Assembly (NCBI GenBank): GCA_034509925.1
Contig: CM067536.1
Span: forward strand, 646,001-710,000
DNA from: Hirudinaria manillensis
Taxonomy: Eukaryota; Annelida; Clitellata; Hirudinida; Hirudinidae
Length of the DNA: 64,000 nt
Direction: 5' to 3'
This document shows positions 37,801 through 52,622 of this stretch, one piece after another. The stretch's first letter is position 1, and each line of letters opens with the position of its first letter. The translations under genes were made by a program, and so were the position numbers. The notes under the pieces were generated by a model. That model did not search any database. It worked only from the letters and a program-made list of their open reading frames with translations, and had not been told where the DNA came from.

Positions 37801-40800
37801 AGCAGACGATACTCGTCTACTTCCACAACCTCAGTTCCGTCCTCGAACCTCCTGCACTCTCCAACACCAGTGACATCAGGGCCTCCATAAGCAAGATCCT
37901 TACTTGGACTTCTGAGCCAAAAAATGCAGAAGTCAGGAAGGTATGGATTTAAGGATTAGGTGTTAAAATAGGATTAGGTATTTGTTAAGTAAAGTAGATA
38001 TTGAGATGATAAGTGTAGTAGATTGTTATTAAGTTTATTGTTAAGTATGATAGATAATTATTAATAATTATCATTAGTTACATTCATTGTCAATTATTAT
38101 AATAGATAATAATTATTAAGTATATTATTAAGAGTAGTATAAGGATTGAATATGGGGACTGAGATGATATAACCAAAATTTACTGTTTTACTAAAGTGAC
38201 CGATTGATTGTTTTTATTCTATGTAAGACTTTTAAGCCAAATCAATAATTCTTTAATAAATTATGAACATTTTTGATGATATTAATTATTCAGTTCAACA
38301 ACTTTCATGTATCCATTTGAATCCTTACATTCCAGTTAAGCCAATCAACGATAGTCACTCTCGCTCGAAACTGTCCCGACCAATTAAACGCCATTCTCTC
38401 CCTGATGCCAAAGACGTACCAGGACGGAGCCAGAAAAATCCTTTCCGAGCATCTCGGAAACAACGTCGCCGGCGGCAACAACAACGTAAACAACAACGGC
38501 CATGGCACGACCTCTTCGCTGACCTCCAAGTCGACCCCGAAGGTCGTCCCGAGGGCGGGGACCCCCAAATCCCTGTTCCCCGAGGTCAGGCACCACAGCA
38601 CCCCTAGGAAGAATTCCGGCAATCACGACGACGGGACTGACGTCTGGGACGGGATAGCCAGGGCTTCGGAAGAACTCCAGCAACTCAGCCTGCTGGAGGT
38701 GGAAGAACTGAACCAGGGCCTGCTGGAAGACTCCTCCCACTCCCTGCTCGCGTCCAATCAGGACGGAGAGACGGACACCGACCTCGGCAACCTCTTGGAA
38801 AACATCAAGGATTCCAAGGAGTGAGTTTTAAATAATAAATCATTCCTCTTGCAAGCATTAGTCACATCGTCTGGTTGATTAATAGTAATAATAATAATAA
38901 TAAATAATAAACTAGATAAATAACTACGCAGAATTGAGTTAAGTATTAGTATCCTAAAAGTTATTCTTGACTTTCATTGTTGTCGTATTAAAACCATCAT
39001 CAGATGTTTACTGATACAACTCATTTATATAATAATTTCCAAAAATGTAATCTCCTTGTCTATAATCTACCACCATAATTCATAATTCGTTATTAATAAT
39101 TTCTAAACTTATAATTTCCTTGTCTGCTCCTTGTCTATAATCTACCACCATAATTCATTATTAATAATTTCTAAACTTATAATTTCCTTCTCTGCTCCCA
39201 CCATCCCTACCACCACCACCAGCCTGACAGAGTGGTGTGGCCTTCTGAACTGCCTCATCTCCTTCATCAAGGCTTCCAACTCGAGAGAGTTGTGGAACGT
39301 TCACTTCAAGATGACTTATGCTCTCATACTGGAAGCCATTCAGGATTCAGAGGTTAATATGTTAATGAGCTAATAATTAATATGTTAATGAGTTAATAAT
39401 TAATGATGTTATTCAAATAAGGTTACAATAGATGCCTAATGATTCAATTATTATTAGACAATTTGATTGTTTAATTAATAATAATATTAATAATAATAAT
39501 AATTTATATACATAAATAACTGTCTCGAACTCCATTACATGCTATATCATCATCATCATCATCATCGTTATCATCATCGTTATCTTCAACAGAGTCCCCA
39601 AAGGAAGTTGTTAGGACTGCAGGCACTGAAGGAGATGCTTGAGAAGCACTCCGAGCGTTTCCATCCTTACGCGGAGTTGACGATCATGAACCTACTGGAG
39701 ACGGAAAAGGAGAAGGATAGGGATGTGAGTGACCTCTGCTGGATTTTCTTTGTGTATTATCTAAAAAATAATAATAATGATAATTTTATATATAATATTA
39801 TAATATATTAAATATATTGATATATAATATTAAATATATTGATATATAATATTATAATATATTAAATATATGATAAGTTTAATTGTGTCGCTTTAATTTA
39901 TAAGTTTTTTTTTTCTGTTTTGATTTTCTCCTGTCAACATTTGAAATGCTTTTGTGCATTTGGTTGATTGAAGTTAAGCAGAACAAAAATTCCAAAACAC
40001 TTTGAAATTAGGTTAACATGATGTTCAATGCACGCTTACAGAAATTACAGTCAAGTCATCAGTATAAATAATAAAAAAAATAATAAAAAACCTAAAATAA
40101 ATATAATAATAATAATAAGGGTTATTAATATAATATTAGTGTTGTTATATTATTTGTGTTATTTAATTCATAAGTGTTTTGGTTTTAATTTGCTCCTGAT
40201 TTTGATTTTTTTCTGATTTTCAGTCAAATATCAATATAAATTTAAAATAATAAAAAACTTAAATAGATAATAATAATAATGATTTAAAATACCTGGTCTT
40301 TAATTCCAGGTGATAAGGGCATCGGACGAGTGCAGAGTGATCCTCTCCCGTGCTTTCCCTCTCGATCAGTCCATCGGGATCCTGAATCCGATATGCTTGA
40401 CCGCCTCGTATCCCATCAACATGGCTGCCGTCAAGCTGCTCACGAAGGTCGTTCAGTTCGCTCCGACGGAGCGGATCAGGGACCACGTACCCGCCGTCGC
40501 ACCTGGTCTCGTGAAGGTCTGTTTGGCTCTGAGCGGGTCGTGTTTATGCTTGCGTGCGTGTGATCGCATACAAGGCTGACACTAATTTTACTAATAGTAA
40601 TAATAATAATGATCTGATTTTAATAATCCTTTGTTTACAATAAGCACAATGATTTCATTCTAATATATAAAAATAAACATGATTTTAATTTTAACAATAA
40701 CACGCCTAATACTAACGATACAAATTCGTTAAACGCTCCAACCTTTCCCTTCCCGGACAGGGTTTTGAACACGAGGAGAGCGGCATGCGAAAGTCGAGCA

Positions 40801-40928
40801 TGTTGTGCCTCGTGGCGATCCACAAGCACATCGGAGAGGAACTCATGTTGTACATCAAGGATCTCAGTCAGAACAAGATGAAGCTGCTCAACGTTTACAT
40901 CAAGAAGAGTTCAGGAGAAGGGGACTGA
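31809..40928 (+). CDS. CLASP: CLASP (CLIP-associating protein), microtubule plus-end rescue factor, 1084 aa, no TOG1
   Basis: Stabilises microtubule plus ends at the cortex, spindle and kinetochore. Exons: 31809-31922, 32033-32125, 32578-32862, 33278-33348, 33720-33857, 34288-34574, 34944-35009, 35231-35443, 35837-36036, 36475-36585, 36949-37052, 37363-37590, 37718-37940, 38336-38820, 39223-39352, 39593-39724, 40310-40516, 40761-40928; all phases close. TOG2 lies at about residues 25-260 (LDEEQFLVSFTDVPKLN, DLRSQVVREACITVAYMARE, NSAKVMATSAL). A Ser/Thr/Pro/Arg-rich linker to about 525 includes SREVSPTRR. TOG3 lies at about 527-740 (ERKEGLIMLQKYL, ILTWTSEPKNAEVRK, MPKTYQDGARKILSEHL). The C-terminal CLIP-interacting TOG-like domain lies at about 875-1084 and ends NKMKLLNVYIKKSSG. 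The protein resembles the shorter vertebrate isoforms that begin at TOG2. The only Ile-Pro motif in the linker is LRIP, not canonical SxIP. Confidence 0.97.
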
Positions 40929-41151
40929 AAGGTCCGAACCGGGTCTGCCATTGGCCCTGTTGGTTCTGTTTGATTGATTAGTTGATTGATTGGTCAGTTG
41001 ATTGATTGATTGGTCTGGTTCAACACTGCCCACTGTGATGCATGCTATATCTCGTATTTTTTTTTGTGCATTGTAAATACGTCGTGCCGTATTTTGACTT
41101 CGCGTTGGCCTGCGTGCTTGCGTGCGTTTCGCGTCGTCCCGGGCCCTGAAA

Positions 41152-41157
41152 AATAAA
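41152..41157 (+). terminator. Probable CLASP poly(A) signal AATAAA
   Basis: It lies 224 nt after the CLASP stop codon, on the sense strand, in a stretch that becomes GT-rich just before it. A second AATAAA far downstream (44356-44361) could serve a long 3' UTR. Confidence 0.45.
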
Positions 41158-41368
41158 AGATGGCTAATAATTTACGCAAGAACCTCTGAAATGGCGGCTC
41201 CTTCATTCGTCCTCCGTCGATGCTACGTCACTCTTTCCATCTGGCATTCCCTCACCTTCGACTGCTTTGCCACGTTCCTCGCCTCTTTCTTCATTTTCTA
41301 TTCCTTCTCTCGATCGACTGCAAGGCATCCGTGTCTTTGTTTTTAATCTTAGTTTGCATGTGTTCAGT

Positions 41369-41492
41369 CATGGAGAACGATCATCATCATCACCACCACC
41401 ATGGAGAGTGGTCATCATCATCATCGCCATGGAGAATGGTGATCATCATCATCATCGCCATGGAGAATAGTGATCATTATCATCATCACCGT
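41369..41492. repeat. Minisatellite of four 28-32-bp units starting CATGGAGA
   Basis: Four units begin with CATGGAGAA/G and each continues into an ATC array; in three of them the array is preceded by GATC. Unit starts are about 41369, 41400, 41428 and 41459. It lies downstream of CLASP, in its 3' UTR if the distal poly(A) site is used. Confidence 0.85.
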
Positions 41493-44400
41493 CGTTAGGT
41501 TTGAGACGTAAGGCCTCTGTCAGCCTTTATTTCAAGAAAGTTTTCTGAACGCGGATTCTGAACTTTTTGGTCGTTTAACGATTTTAAAAAACGTAAAATT
41601 CCTTCGAACGTTCACGTCGACGATCGATTATTAACGATTTTAAATGCAAAATTCCTTTTTATTTTATTTTTATTTTTATTCTTGATCTTTCAAAAAAAAA
41701 AAAAACACTTTTTTGGTTTAATTCACACAATTCCATTTTCTTAGCCTTTCATTTGACGTTTTTCTGAAACATTTGTCGGTAATCATTAACAGGTTATTTA
41801 AGTAACAACTTATTATTATTATTAATATTATTATTGTTTTTTTTATTATTATTTTTATTATTATTATTATTATTGTGTTGGTATTATTTCCTAAATTTCT
41901 CCAGAATAACAAAACATCTTCAATTTGTATCGAGAAATTATTAAAAGCATTTATTTGGATTATTTCTCAGTTTGTTTCTTACTATTCTTTCTTTCGTTCG
42001 TTCAATCGATCGACCACCCACCTCCGAGTTCACTCGGTGCGTGAACTTCGTGAAAATTTCCCTGGGAAACACGTCCTGCTATTTTAAGCAACTTGTCAGA
42101 AAAATATTTTCAACGTGCCTGTTTTTTTAGATTCTCGTTAGTCCTGGGTTTTTTTTTTAATTTTATTATATTATTTATTTATTGTTGTGGCGCTTCAAAA
42201 TATGCCATCATATTCATCGTTTATACACTGTCTGCTGTTGTTACAGTGGTGTGGCTTACTGATTGATTGATTCATTCATTCATCCATTCATTTCATGTCC
42301 ATCTTACCTCAACACTTCTATGCTACCCAAACGACCCTCACTCCCACCCAAATAGCTTTTTTTTTTAATCTTTTGTCCTGAGTGGAGATGATATTCCACA
42401 GTCAACAATTCAGAGGCTCAGAAAAAGTTTATTCAAACTTCGTTTATCGCTGCTCTGTTATAAGAGCAGAAGTAACTCAAGTGACTTGTGATAAGATTCG
42501 TCAAGTATTGATCTTTCCGTCACCGTCCTGTCACGTCGTCGTCTAAGCAGACAATCAATCAATCAGTCAATCGATTGATTGATCAATAACAGTGGTCTTG
42601 TTTTTATAATAATAATCGTTTGCAAGCTTTATTAATGCCATGCTACAATAATTTTTTTTTAAATACATTTCTGAACCTCAAATATTTTGAAGCAAGTTTT
42701 GTATTGCAAAGCATCCTTTGTTTGACGTTTTTTCAGTGCTCATGCTTGCTGGCGTCTGCTTCGCTTGCCTCAACTTTTTCACATCTAACGAAAGGTGAAA
42801 GGTCAACGAGTCAACCAATTCTTTCGAGTGGATCGGTGCCTTTGATGTGATAACAAAAAAAACTAACTGGTGGTTATCAATCTATCAAACCCTCTTAGAA
42901 CAATCATTGATTGGATGTTATTTTTTTATTTGCTCCTCTTTAGATGTGGTCTGTCGTTCCGTACCCCGTTGTCATCAACCCAACGATTTTAAAATCTTTT
43001 GCTAGGTGGCGTTCGGTAGTTCCGAGTAGCTTCTCAGAGTTCAAAGAAACAGACCTTTGGATTCCTATTCTCTGCTCAGAAGCTGCCCTTTCTAGTTATG
43101 AAGGATGGCCATAACAGTTCAAGCCTTAGTTCTGTTGTCTTAGTTTGTTTTTCAGCGTTCGATTCAATGCGAACATGAAGTTCTTAAAAAAGTATTTCAA
43201 TGTTCAAGTTCTTAAACTTCGTCGAAAGCGGCTACTTTGGACTGGAATGAAAGTTTTGTGGGTTTCGTGTGCTTTCTTTGCAAAAGGTTTTAAATTACAA
43301 ACACATGAGGATTGCAAACTTTGACTGATTTTGTAGCCGTATTTGAGATAACAGTTTGATGGTGATAATGATAGTCTTAGTTCCTTTTTCACATGTTGTT
43401 GACCTCAGTCTCGTGGTTTCTAATGTTGTACACGTACTGATGTTGTACTCGTCCCAATGTCTCTTTTTTTATACAACGATTGCTTCTTTTTTCCCCCATT
43501 TCTTTTCAATCCACTTTCTTAAACCTTTCACCGGACTTTTTCAAGTCAAAGATTGAGATATTTTATTCACACTGTGTGTCCCCTGTAGTAGTACTGTGGT
43601 ATTAGTATTAGTACTACATTACAATTTCTTTACTTATTATATATATAATATATAAATAATAAATGCCTTTTTGTAGGACTGCAAAATATATATACAATAT
43701 ATACATTGCATAACACATTATGGCATATAGTATATACTAATATATAACAATACATATTATTTCATATATTGCAGTGACGACTTGGAGTTTATCTAGCATG
43801 CTCACTCCATTATCTTCTGTATCATCATCGTCGTTGTCGTCGTCATCACCGCCTTCATCATCATCGTCGTTATCGTCATCACCACCTTCATCATCATCGT
43901 CGTCATCGCAACATTAATTGTTATCATCATCATCATATGCAATACCTCCTCAATAATCTCGTTCATTGTACGTGCCTTGATAACCCCTCTTTACATAGTT
44001 CGTATGCTATATTTGGCCCGCTATTTATGTCATATCAGCATTTTTAGCATCATCATCATCATCAGTGATGACAACAATATCATTACCGTTTTACCGCACG
44101 GAACATTATGACGTTGTTCTAGGCCGAACCTAGCTTTCATTTATTTTTCCGTTCTTTAATTTTTTTTAAATTCGTAAATATTATAATATAATTATTAAAA
44201 TATTATATTATAATATAATTGAATATTATATTCGTTCCTGTGCGGTTTTTAAGTGCGTCATTTTAAACCCGATTTGTACCGTAAGAAGACACTTTTTTGG
44301 TGTAAATAATTTTTAAGTGTACGCCTTATGCTTTTCATAGTTTTTAAAAGTTACAAATAAACGATTATTCTGACTTGTCTCGCCCTGCGACCGCAACTGC

Positions 44401-44525
44401 TGCTGCCACCACCACTACCGCCGCCAATGCGACCACAACGACCACTACTTCTACTACTGAAATATTTTATTCAGCCCCGAGAAAATCTTTAAAACCATCG
44501 GCACAAGTCCTCACCTAATATTTAG

Positions 44526-44559
44526 GGTCCCCATTCGGGTGAGGGATCACCCTGGGACC
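44526..44559. other. Two-part perfect inverted repeat (GGTCCC, GGGTGA / TCACCC, GGGACC)
   Basis: GGTCCC at 44526-44531 pairs with GGGACC at 44554-44559, and inside it GGGTGA at 44537-44542 pairs with TCACCC at 44547-44552. The terminal loop is GGGA, with a 5-nt bulge on one side and 1 nt on the other. This is 12 GC-rich base pairs in an AT-rich spacer. Confidence 0.8.
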
Positions 44560-45456
44560 ATAGCATTAATAGTGCAAAAATTTGCCAAAAATAAATTTAA
44601 ATTTGCCTGAATAACTTCAGCAACTACTGCTATTACCACCACTGCTACCGAAGGACCAGTTGATATGTTCTGGTGACATGTCAGGACATTGTATGACTTC
44701 TTTAGAAGGATAAGAGACGGGGACTCTAAACCCGTATCAGTCGTTGACTCCTCAAAATGATTGGAAGCAGATCTTCTGTGTCTGCATTTTCTTTGAAGCT
44801 GATGCTAGTCAGTGATGTATGGTCTAAAGATGGCAGAGACTGATAATAGGTGTTGAGTAATAATAATAATAATAATATTTACAATATTAAATAATCTACT
44901 CCTTCCCAAAAAGTCAAGCAATAGTTGAATGTGTATGTTTTCTTAAAATTATAGCTTTCAGAACAACATTAATAATAATAATAATAAAAAGTAATAATAT
45001 TAACAATGATGTCATGCAAGAATAAGCCCTCAACAAAGGATATCTTTGTATAATGCTGGCAATGCACCTAGAGATACATGCAGAGGAGTATGAATGCACT
45101 GAGGACGAATGGAAATAGTTGAGGTTATGTGAGACTCAGTTGACCAAAAACACTAGAGCAGCCAAATTTCAAATGTCAACAAAGACACACACACGTGCAC
45201 ACACACACAAACACACACAACATAACATGTTTGCCTTCTATTATTACATAACATTATTAGTAAACAAAGCCATCCAGTAAAATCAATGAACAGTGAATAC
45301 TGTTGGGAAAAAAGGCTCCACGTAATAGGCATGCTAATGAGTTCAAAACTAATTAATTATTCAAAACCCATGCACTCTGAACAAAATAATAATAATAATA
45401 TAACAAATAATAATAACATTAATAACAGTAGGTCGACCGGTATTTTATTCCAATTG

Positions 45457-45462
45457 TTTATT
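45457..45462 (-). terminator. Probable spermidine synthase poly(A) signal AATAAA
   Basis: TTTATT on the plus strand gives AATAAA on the sense strand, about 120 nt after the stop codon of spermidine synthase. Confidence 0.5.
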
Positions 45463-45582
45463 AAAACTAATAAATTCATTCTTCAGTCATCCTCATCTTT
45501 GCAATAATAATGGCACTTTGCACTTTGCACAGTTCATGAATCCAGAATGTTGCAGTGCAACATGTAAACACTCCGCAACACT

Positions 45583-48553
<2,971 letters not shown>

Positions 48554-51500
48554 TTCTAATTCGCTGACTGAAAATTATTAATTAGCACGATTACTAAATG
48601 ATTTATTACCAGCATTGATAATAATAATAATCTTAACAAGATTTTGGCAGTCAGTGCAAGCATGTATGCACACTAATGATTTGAGCAATTGAAATTCTAC
48701 CATTTTCTACAGCTAGCTATAGTATTGGATAGAAAAAGGGACAATGTCATGTCCTAATGACATCTTATTACATGCTTTAAATCAACTGATATCAATGGGA
48801 TCAGCCCAGGTAATTATAAACAATCTAAGCCCTTTGATTTTTCAAGAAATATTGTCTTTAAATCAATTGTGATTCACAGAAATACTGATTTAATTTTTCA
48901 ACTTTCATTAGTAGCCTAACGATTAAAACATTACATTTATCCAAGAGTAGACAAAATTAAACACTCAAGCTACGATTAATAAAAAAACAAAAAATCCACG
49001 TTAAATTAAGTCATAAAAAAGTAGCACGCGGTTCACCGAATCTAAGCAGAAACAGAAGCAGGCAACTAGAAAGATCAACAACTTGACAATCGGCACCGAT
49101 TTCAGCCGTGACCTTAGCACGAATCGAAGAAGCAAAGGTCAACAAAACGAGGAAAACAAAAACTACCGACCAGTTCCAAGACAATAACTTCTCTCGCAAA
49201 TAATCGCAATATAGCTGATGCGATAGGACTTTGTCTAGCCGGCGAAAACAATTAACCAAAAGAGACCAAATAGTATTTACAGGTATATTGCCTATCGACA
49301 GGTGTTTAGAAAATTATTAATTTATATCTTTTTATTACTTTCCATCACATTGCGTGTGATACTAACGCTGTGTTGATTGTCAGAATAAAAATGTGTAAAG
49401 TAGTGTCTTCTTAGAGTATTAACATAAATATAATTTTTAAAATGTATTAAAAGACTACCGTTTATTCCTGCTGTAGACCTAGTATCGATGGTATTTATTT
49501 GTGGATGGCAAATAAATCAATTGATTCTTTAATTAGCCATCTCAGCGAATTAGGTGAATTTCAAGGATGCATTGATTGCGTACACTAATTGGAATTAAGT
49601 AATGATCATTACCTCAAAAGATTACAGCATGATTAATAAATTATCATGAATTCCGTATGAATAGACTGAAAATTACCATTACAAAATACACCAATAATCG
49701 ATTTTTATAAATGATAACATGATGTAAACTTAGAAATTGAATAAATATTTCTTTAAATCAACGCCAGTAGTTACCACTATTGCTGTTGTCAAATAATTGC
49801 ATAATTTCACGTACGATTGATAATCTTTTGGGTAGCAGGACCACATGGGTTTTTTTTTATTAATAAACGGGGGTTATGACACATTCTATTTTCAATCGAA
49901 CCTACACATTCAGTTTCGATACGGACAGAATGGAGGACATTTATCCAAGTGGTTCGGATACATTTGACGGAAACAGAGTCTCTGCGAAAGACAGAGAGTA
50001 TCAAGATCGCGCTGCTTCTGAGCTTTCTGATACCTGAAGCTCGTCCAATTTAGACTTAAAATTGTTCTTTGATCGATCTTTCTTCGGGGGATAATCTCAT
50101 TGATTTGGAGTACCGTTATTTGTTTCCAAACTAAAGTGGTATTTCTGTTTATCAATTTTATCATCATTTTGGTGAGTTAAATCGCAATTAATTGTCTGAC
50201 AAGTGATAAATAATTCTATTATAGAAAGGATAACTGATAAAAGAATTAATTTGTTTAAAAATACTGCGCATAATTGATTGGGGATTGGGGACTGTCCTGT
50301 TATGTTAATGAACAATTTTTGCAGCCGGACGACTGGAAAAATGTCCGTTGGTCATCAAATATTCGCAATTCACGGGTCGTAAAAGTTTGGAAAAACTCTT
50401 TAAGAATGAATTCAAAAGCTGAGGATTACAACGAGATAAATTTATGAGTAAGTCAATTTCTTTTAACCTGCTTAACTTGTTTTAACTGGTTCTAGCTGTA
50501 GAAAACCAAGATAGAGCGGAACTTTTGTCACTTTTTTCCGGAACTATAGCCACTATATTTGAACATTTGTAGCTAAAGCTAGCTTTTCCGTAAGCCACGT
50601 AAGTATCAGATGATAACCTTAGAAATTTATGGCTGTGCTTGATTATTATTTTCTTATGGAATGTAATAGTCCTTACATTCTTTTAGACCTAACAGCGATT
50701 GTTATTATTAGAATATCATCATTATCATTATCATCATTATTATTGTTATAATGATTCATTGCAAGTACGCAAAAGGCATTTTTAATAACAGGTGAACGTG
50801 ATACAGATTTATTTTGTCTTTTTATATTTTGAGAGACGAAATAACATTTCGAAATTTTAAAACGTTTCTTGTCTCTAAAGGTACAAAACAATTTGGTGGA
50901 TTTGAATAATTATCGTGGTAATTACTGGACATTGATATGAATTGTAATTGTCATTTACTCAATAACAACTTCATTGATCTCGCTGTTATTGAGCTCATCA
51001 TCTCAATTTAAGACACCCCCCCCCAGCCACCTAAGCCGAACTTATGATCTCTTGTTAAGAGGTGCTTTGCATTACTTATTTTGCACTTGTTTGTTCACCA
51101 GCTGCTTCAGCAGTCAATGTTTCATCTAAACCAGTGGCATACCAAACCGTTTAAGGCCCAGATTTGCCTTCCTCTGAGCGCTAAAGGCAGTATTACATTA
51201 CAACTTTAAGAACTTATTTTTGTGCGAAATTTCGCATTTTTAATTTTGTATTTTTACCATCTAAAAATGTCCCTTCTTTGGCACATGAAGACCGACCCCC
51301 CCTGGTATGCCATTGTTTCGCACCTTGACACCTTGACAGCAGGACAAAACAAATCTAGCTTTCAATTGGTTCAGAGATAAACTAGTCAAATTTTTGCACT
51401 TTTTGTTGAAAGTCTGTGCTATTTTATAATATTTTGAAGGTTAAGCTGTACAAAATTAAACAGATTTAAAAAAAAAACCTACAATATTTCTTGCTGTCGA

Positions 51501-52622
51501 AGTTAACCATGTAAAATGTGCGCAACATGTAATTTCCGCACTTATACGCAATGTTTAAGCATTGGGATGTTCAAGATGCTTGAGACAGTTCTAAATGACG
51601 TTTTATTTACCTAAAATTTTGTATAAGCCTTAGAAATGTAAAAGGAACAAATTTCTGGAACGGGAATAAACAATTTCGAAAAAAAATTTTTTCATTAGCA
51701 AGAAATTAATGGCATTTTTAAAAGTCTTACTCTTGTGCCTCTACTGCGGATCTGACGATATTCTTAATATCTCAATAATCTCTTTTATTGATCGAAAAAG
51801 AATCAATCAGTTCATAGTATATTTTATATCAACATGCAGTTGAATAGAAGCGCTCCAACACGTGGACACCTTTTGCGGCGTCTGCTTCCCCACCCTCTAT
51901 GGGGGAGAGAGGGTCCTATTCAACTCGTGTAGATGTCGCTTTCGTTGTAATTCCTCACTAAGTACTCACATCCGTTGCATTGAAGACTGACGATGTGGAT
52001 TTCTTTTCTTAAGCAAAGGGGTCCTAAAGAAACAACTGCCTGTCGCTTCGAACGCGTCGCCGCCTGGCGACGTGAAAGCATTGGATGAGATTCAATTAGG
52101 GTATTTTATTGAACCTATTCTTAACAAACAAACCTACATAATATAATCTGTCAACAACTAAGGTAAGGCGAGGCATCTTTTGACCAAATTCATCAAAATA
52201 GAACAGGTGCTGTTAGGAATATTATTCTTCATTCTGGAATGTCAGACTTTACTTTCTTCCTCCTATAAATAAAGTAATAGTGTTTCCATTAAAGGTCCAA
52301 ATTTATTAAAATAAATATTTTAAGTAAATGAATAAGTATCAATATTAAAGAAGAAATGTGATGATGATGTGATGTGATGCACAAAGTAGAATATCTTTTA
52401 TCTTTTATTTCTTGTAAGAACTCTAGTTGGTCACATACTCATACTATCAGTTAAAATCATGCAAAACATTCTCTCTGCTAAATGCAAATAAATGAATTAA
52501 TGCCATTTAAGAGCAATCCTATTTTTAATGGCATTCTGGAATGTGATGCATGGATCTTTAAAAAACATTCTTAATTTCCAGCGACTGGAATTATTTTGAG
52601 TAAATTCAAAAAGATTCCATTT
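48554..52622. other. AT-rich 4.1-kb spacer upstream of spermidine synthase
   Basis: It should contain the SRM promoter and 5' UTR and the 3' UTR of the Ig receptor. No exon could be supported. It includes a MITE-like element (51132-51315), an ATC/ATT tract at 50704-50746, and a GC-richer patch at 51840-52080 with a 7-bp perfect hairpin ACCCTCT/AGAGGGT at 51892-51914. Confidence 0.65.
51132..51315. mobile_element. MITE-like element with 13-bp terminal inverted repeats (CARTGGCATACCA)
   Basis: CAGTGGCATACCA at 51132-51144 is the inverted complement, with one mismatch, of TGGTATGCCATTG at 51303-51315. The ends resemble the CAGTGGC-type termini of hAT-related MITEs. The 184-bp body has no coding potential. 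The 8-bp flanks match at only 3 positions, so the insertion is old or the assignment wrong. Confidence 0.45.

Larger units (their letters stand above)
40929..45582. other. 4.7-kb convergent spacer between CLASP and spermidine synthase
   Basis: No coding exon found on either strand. Contents: a likely CLASP polyadenylation signal (AATAAA at 41152-41157), a GATC-containing minisatellite at 41369-41492, ATC arrays at 43820-43915, AT-rich palindromic tracts at 43640-43760 and 44170-44235, another AATAAA at 44356-44361, an ACN-type triplet array at 44395-44460, a strong two-part hairpin at 44526-44559 and a (CA)n tract at 45184-45222. Confidence 0.7.

Noticed and set aside
49011-49259. Minus-strand frame of 82 codons with a membrane-like stretch, upstream of spermidine synthase
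   Set aside because: No splice junction joins it to SRM in phase and no family resemblance. It is possibly part of a 5' UTR.
49807-50315. Three overlapping minus-strand open frames
   Set aside because: AT-rich sequence, different frames, no splice pattern and no domain.
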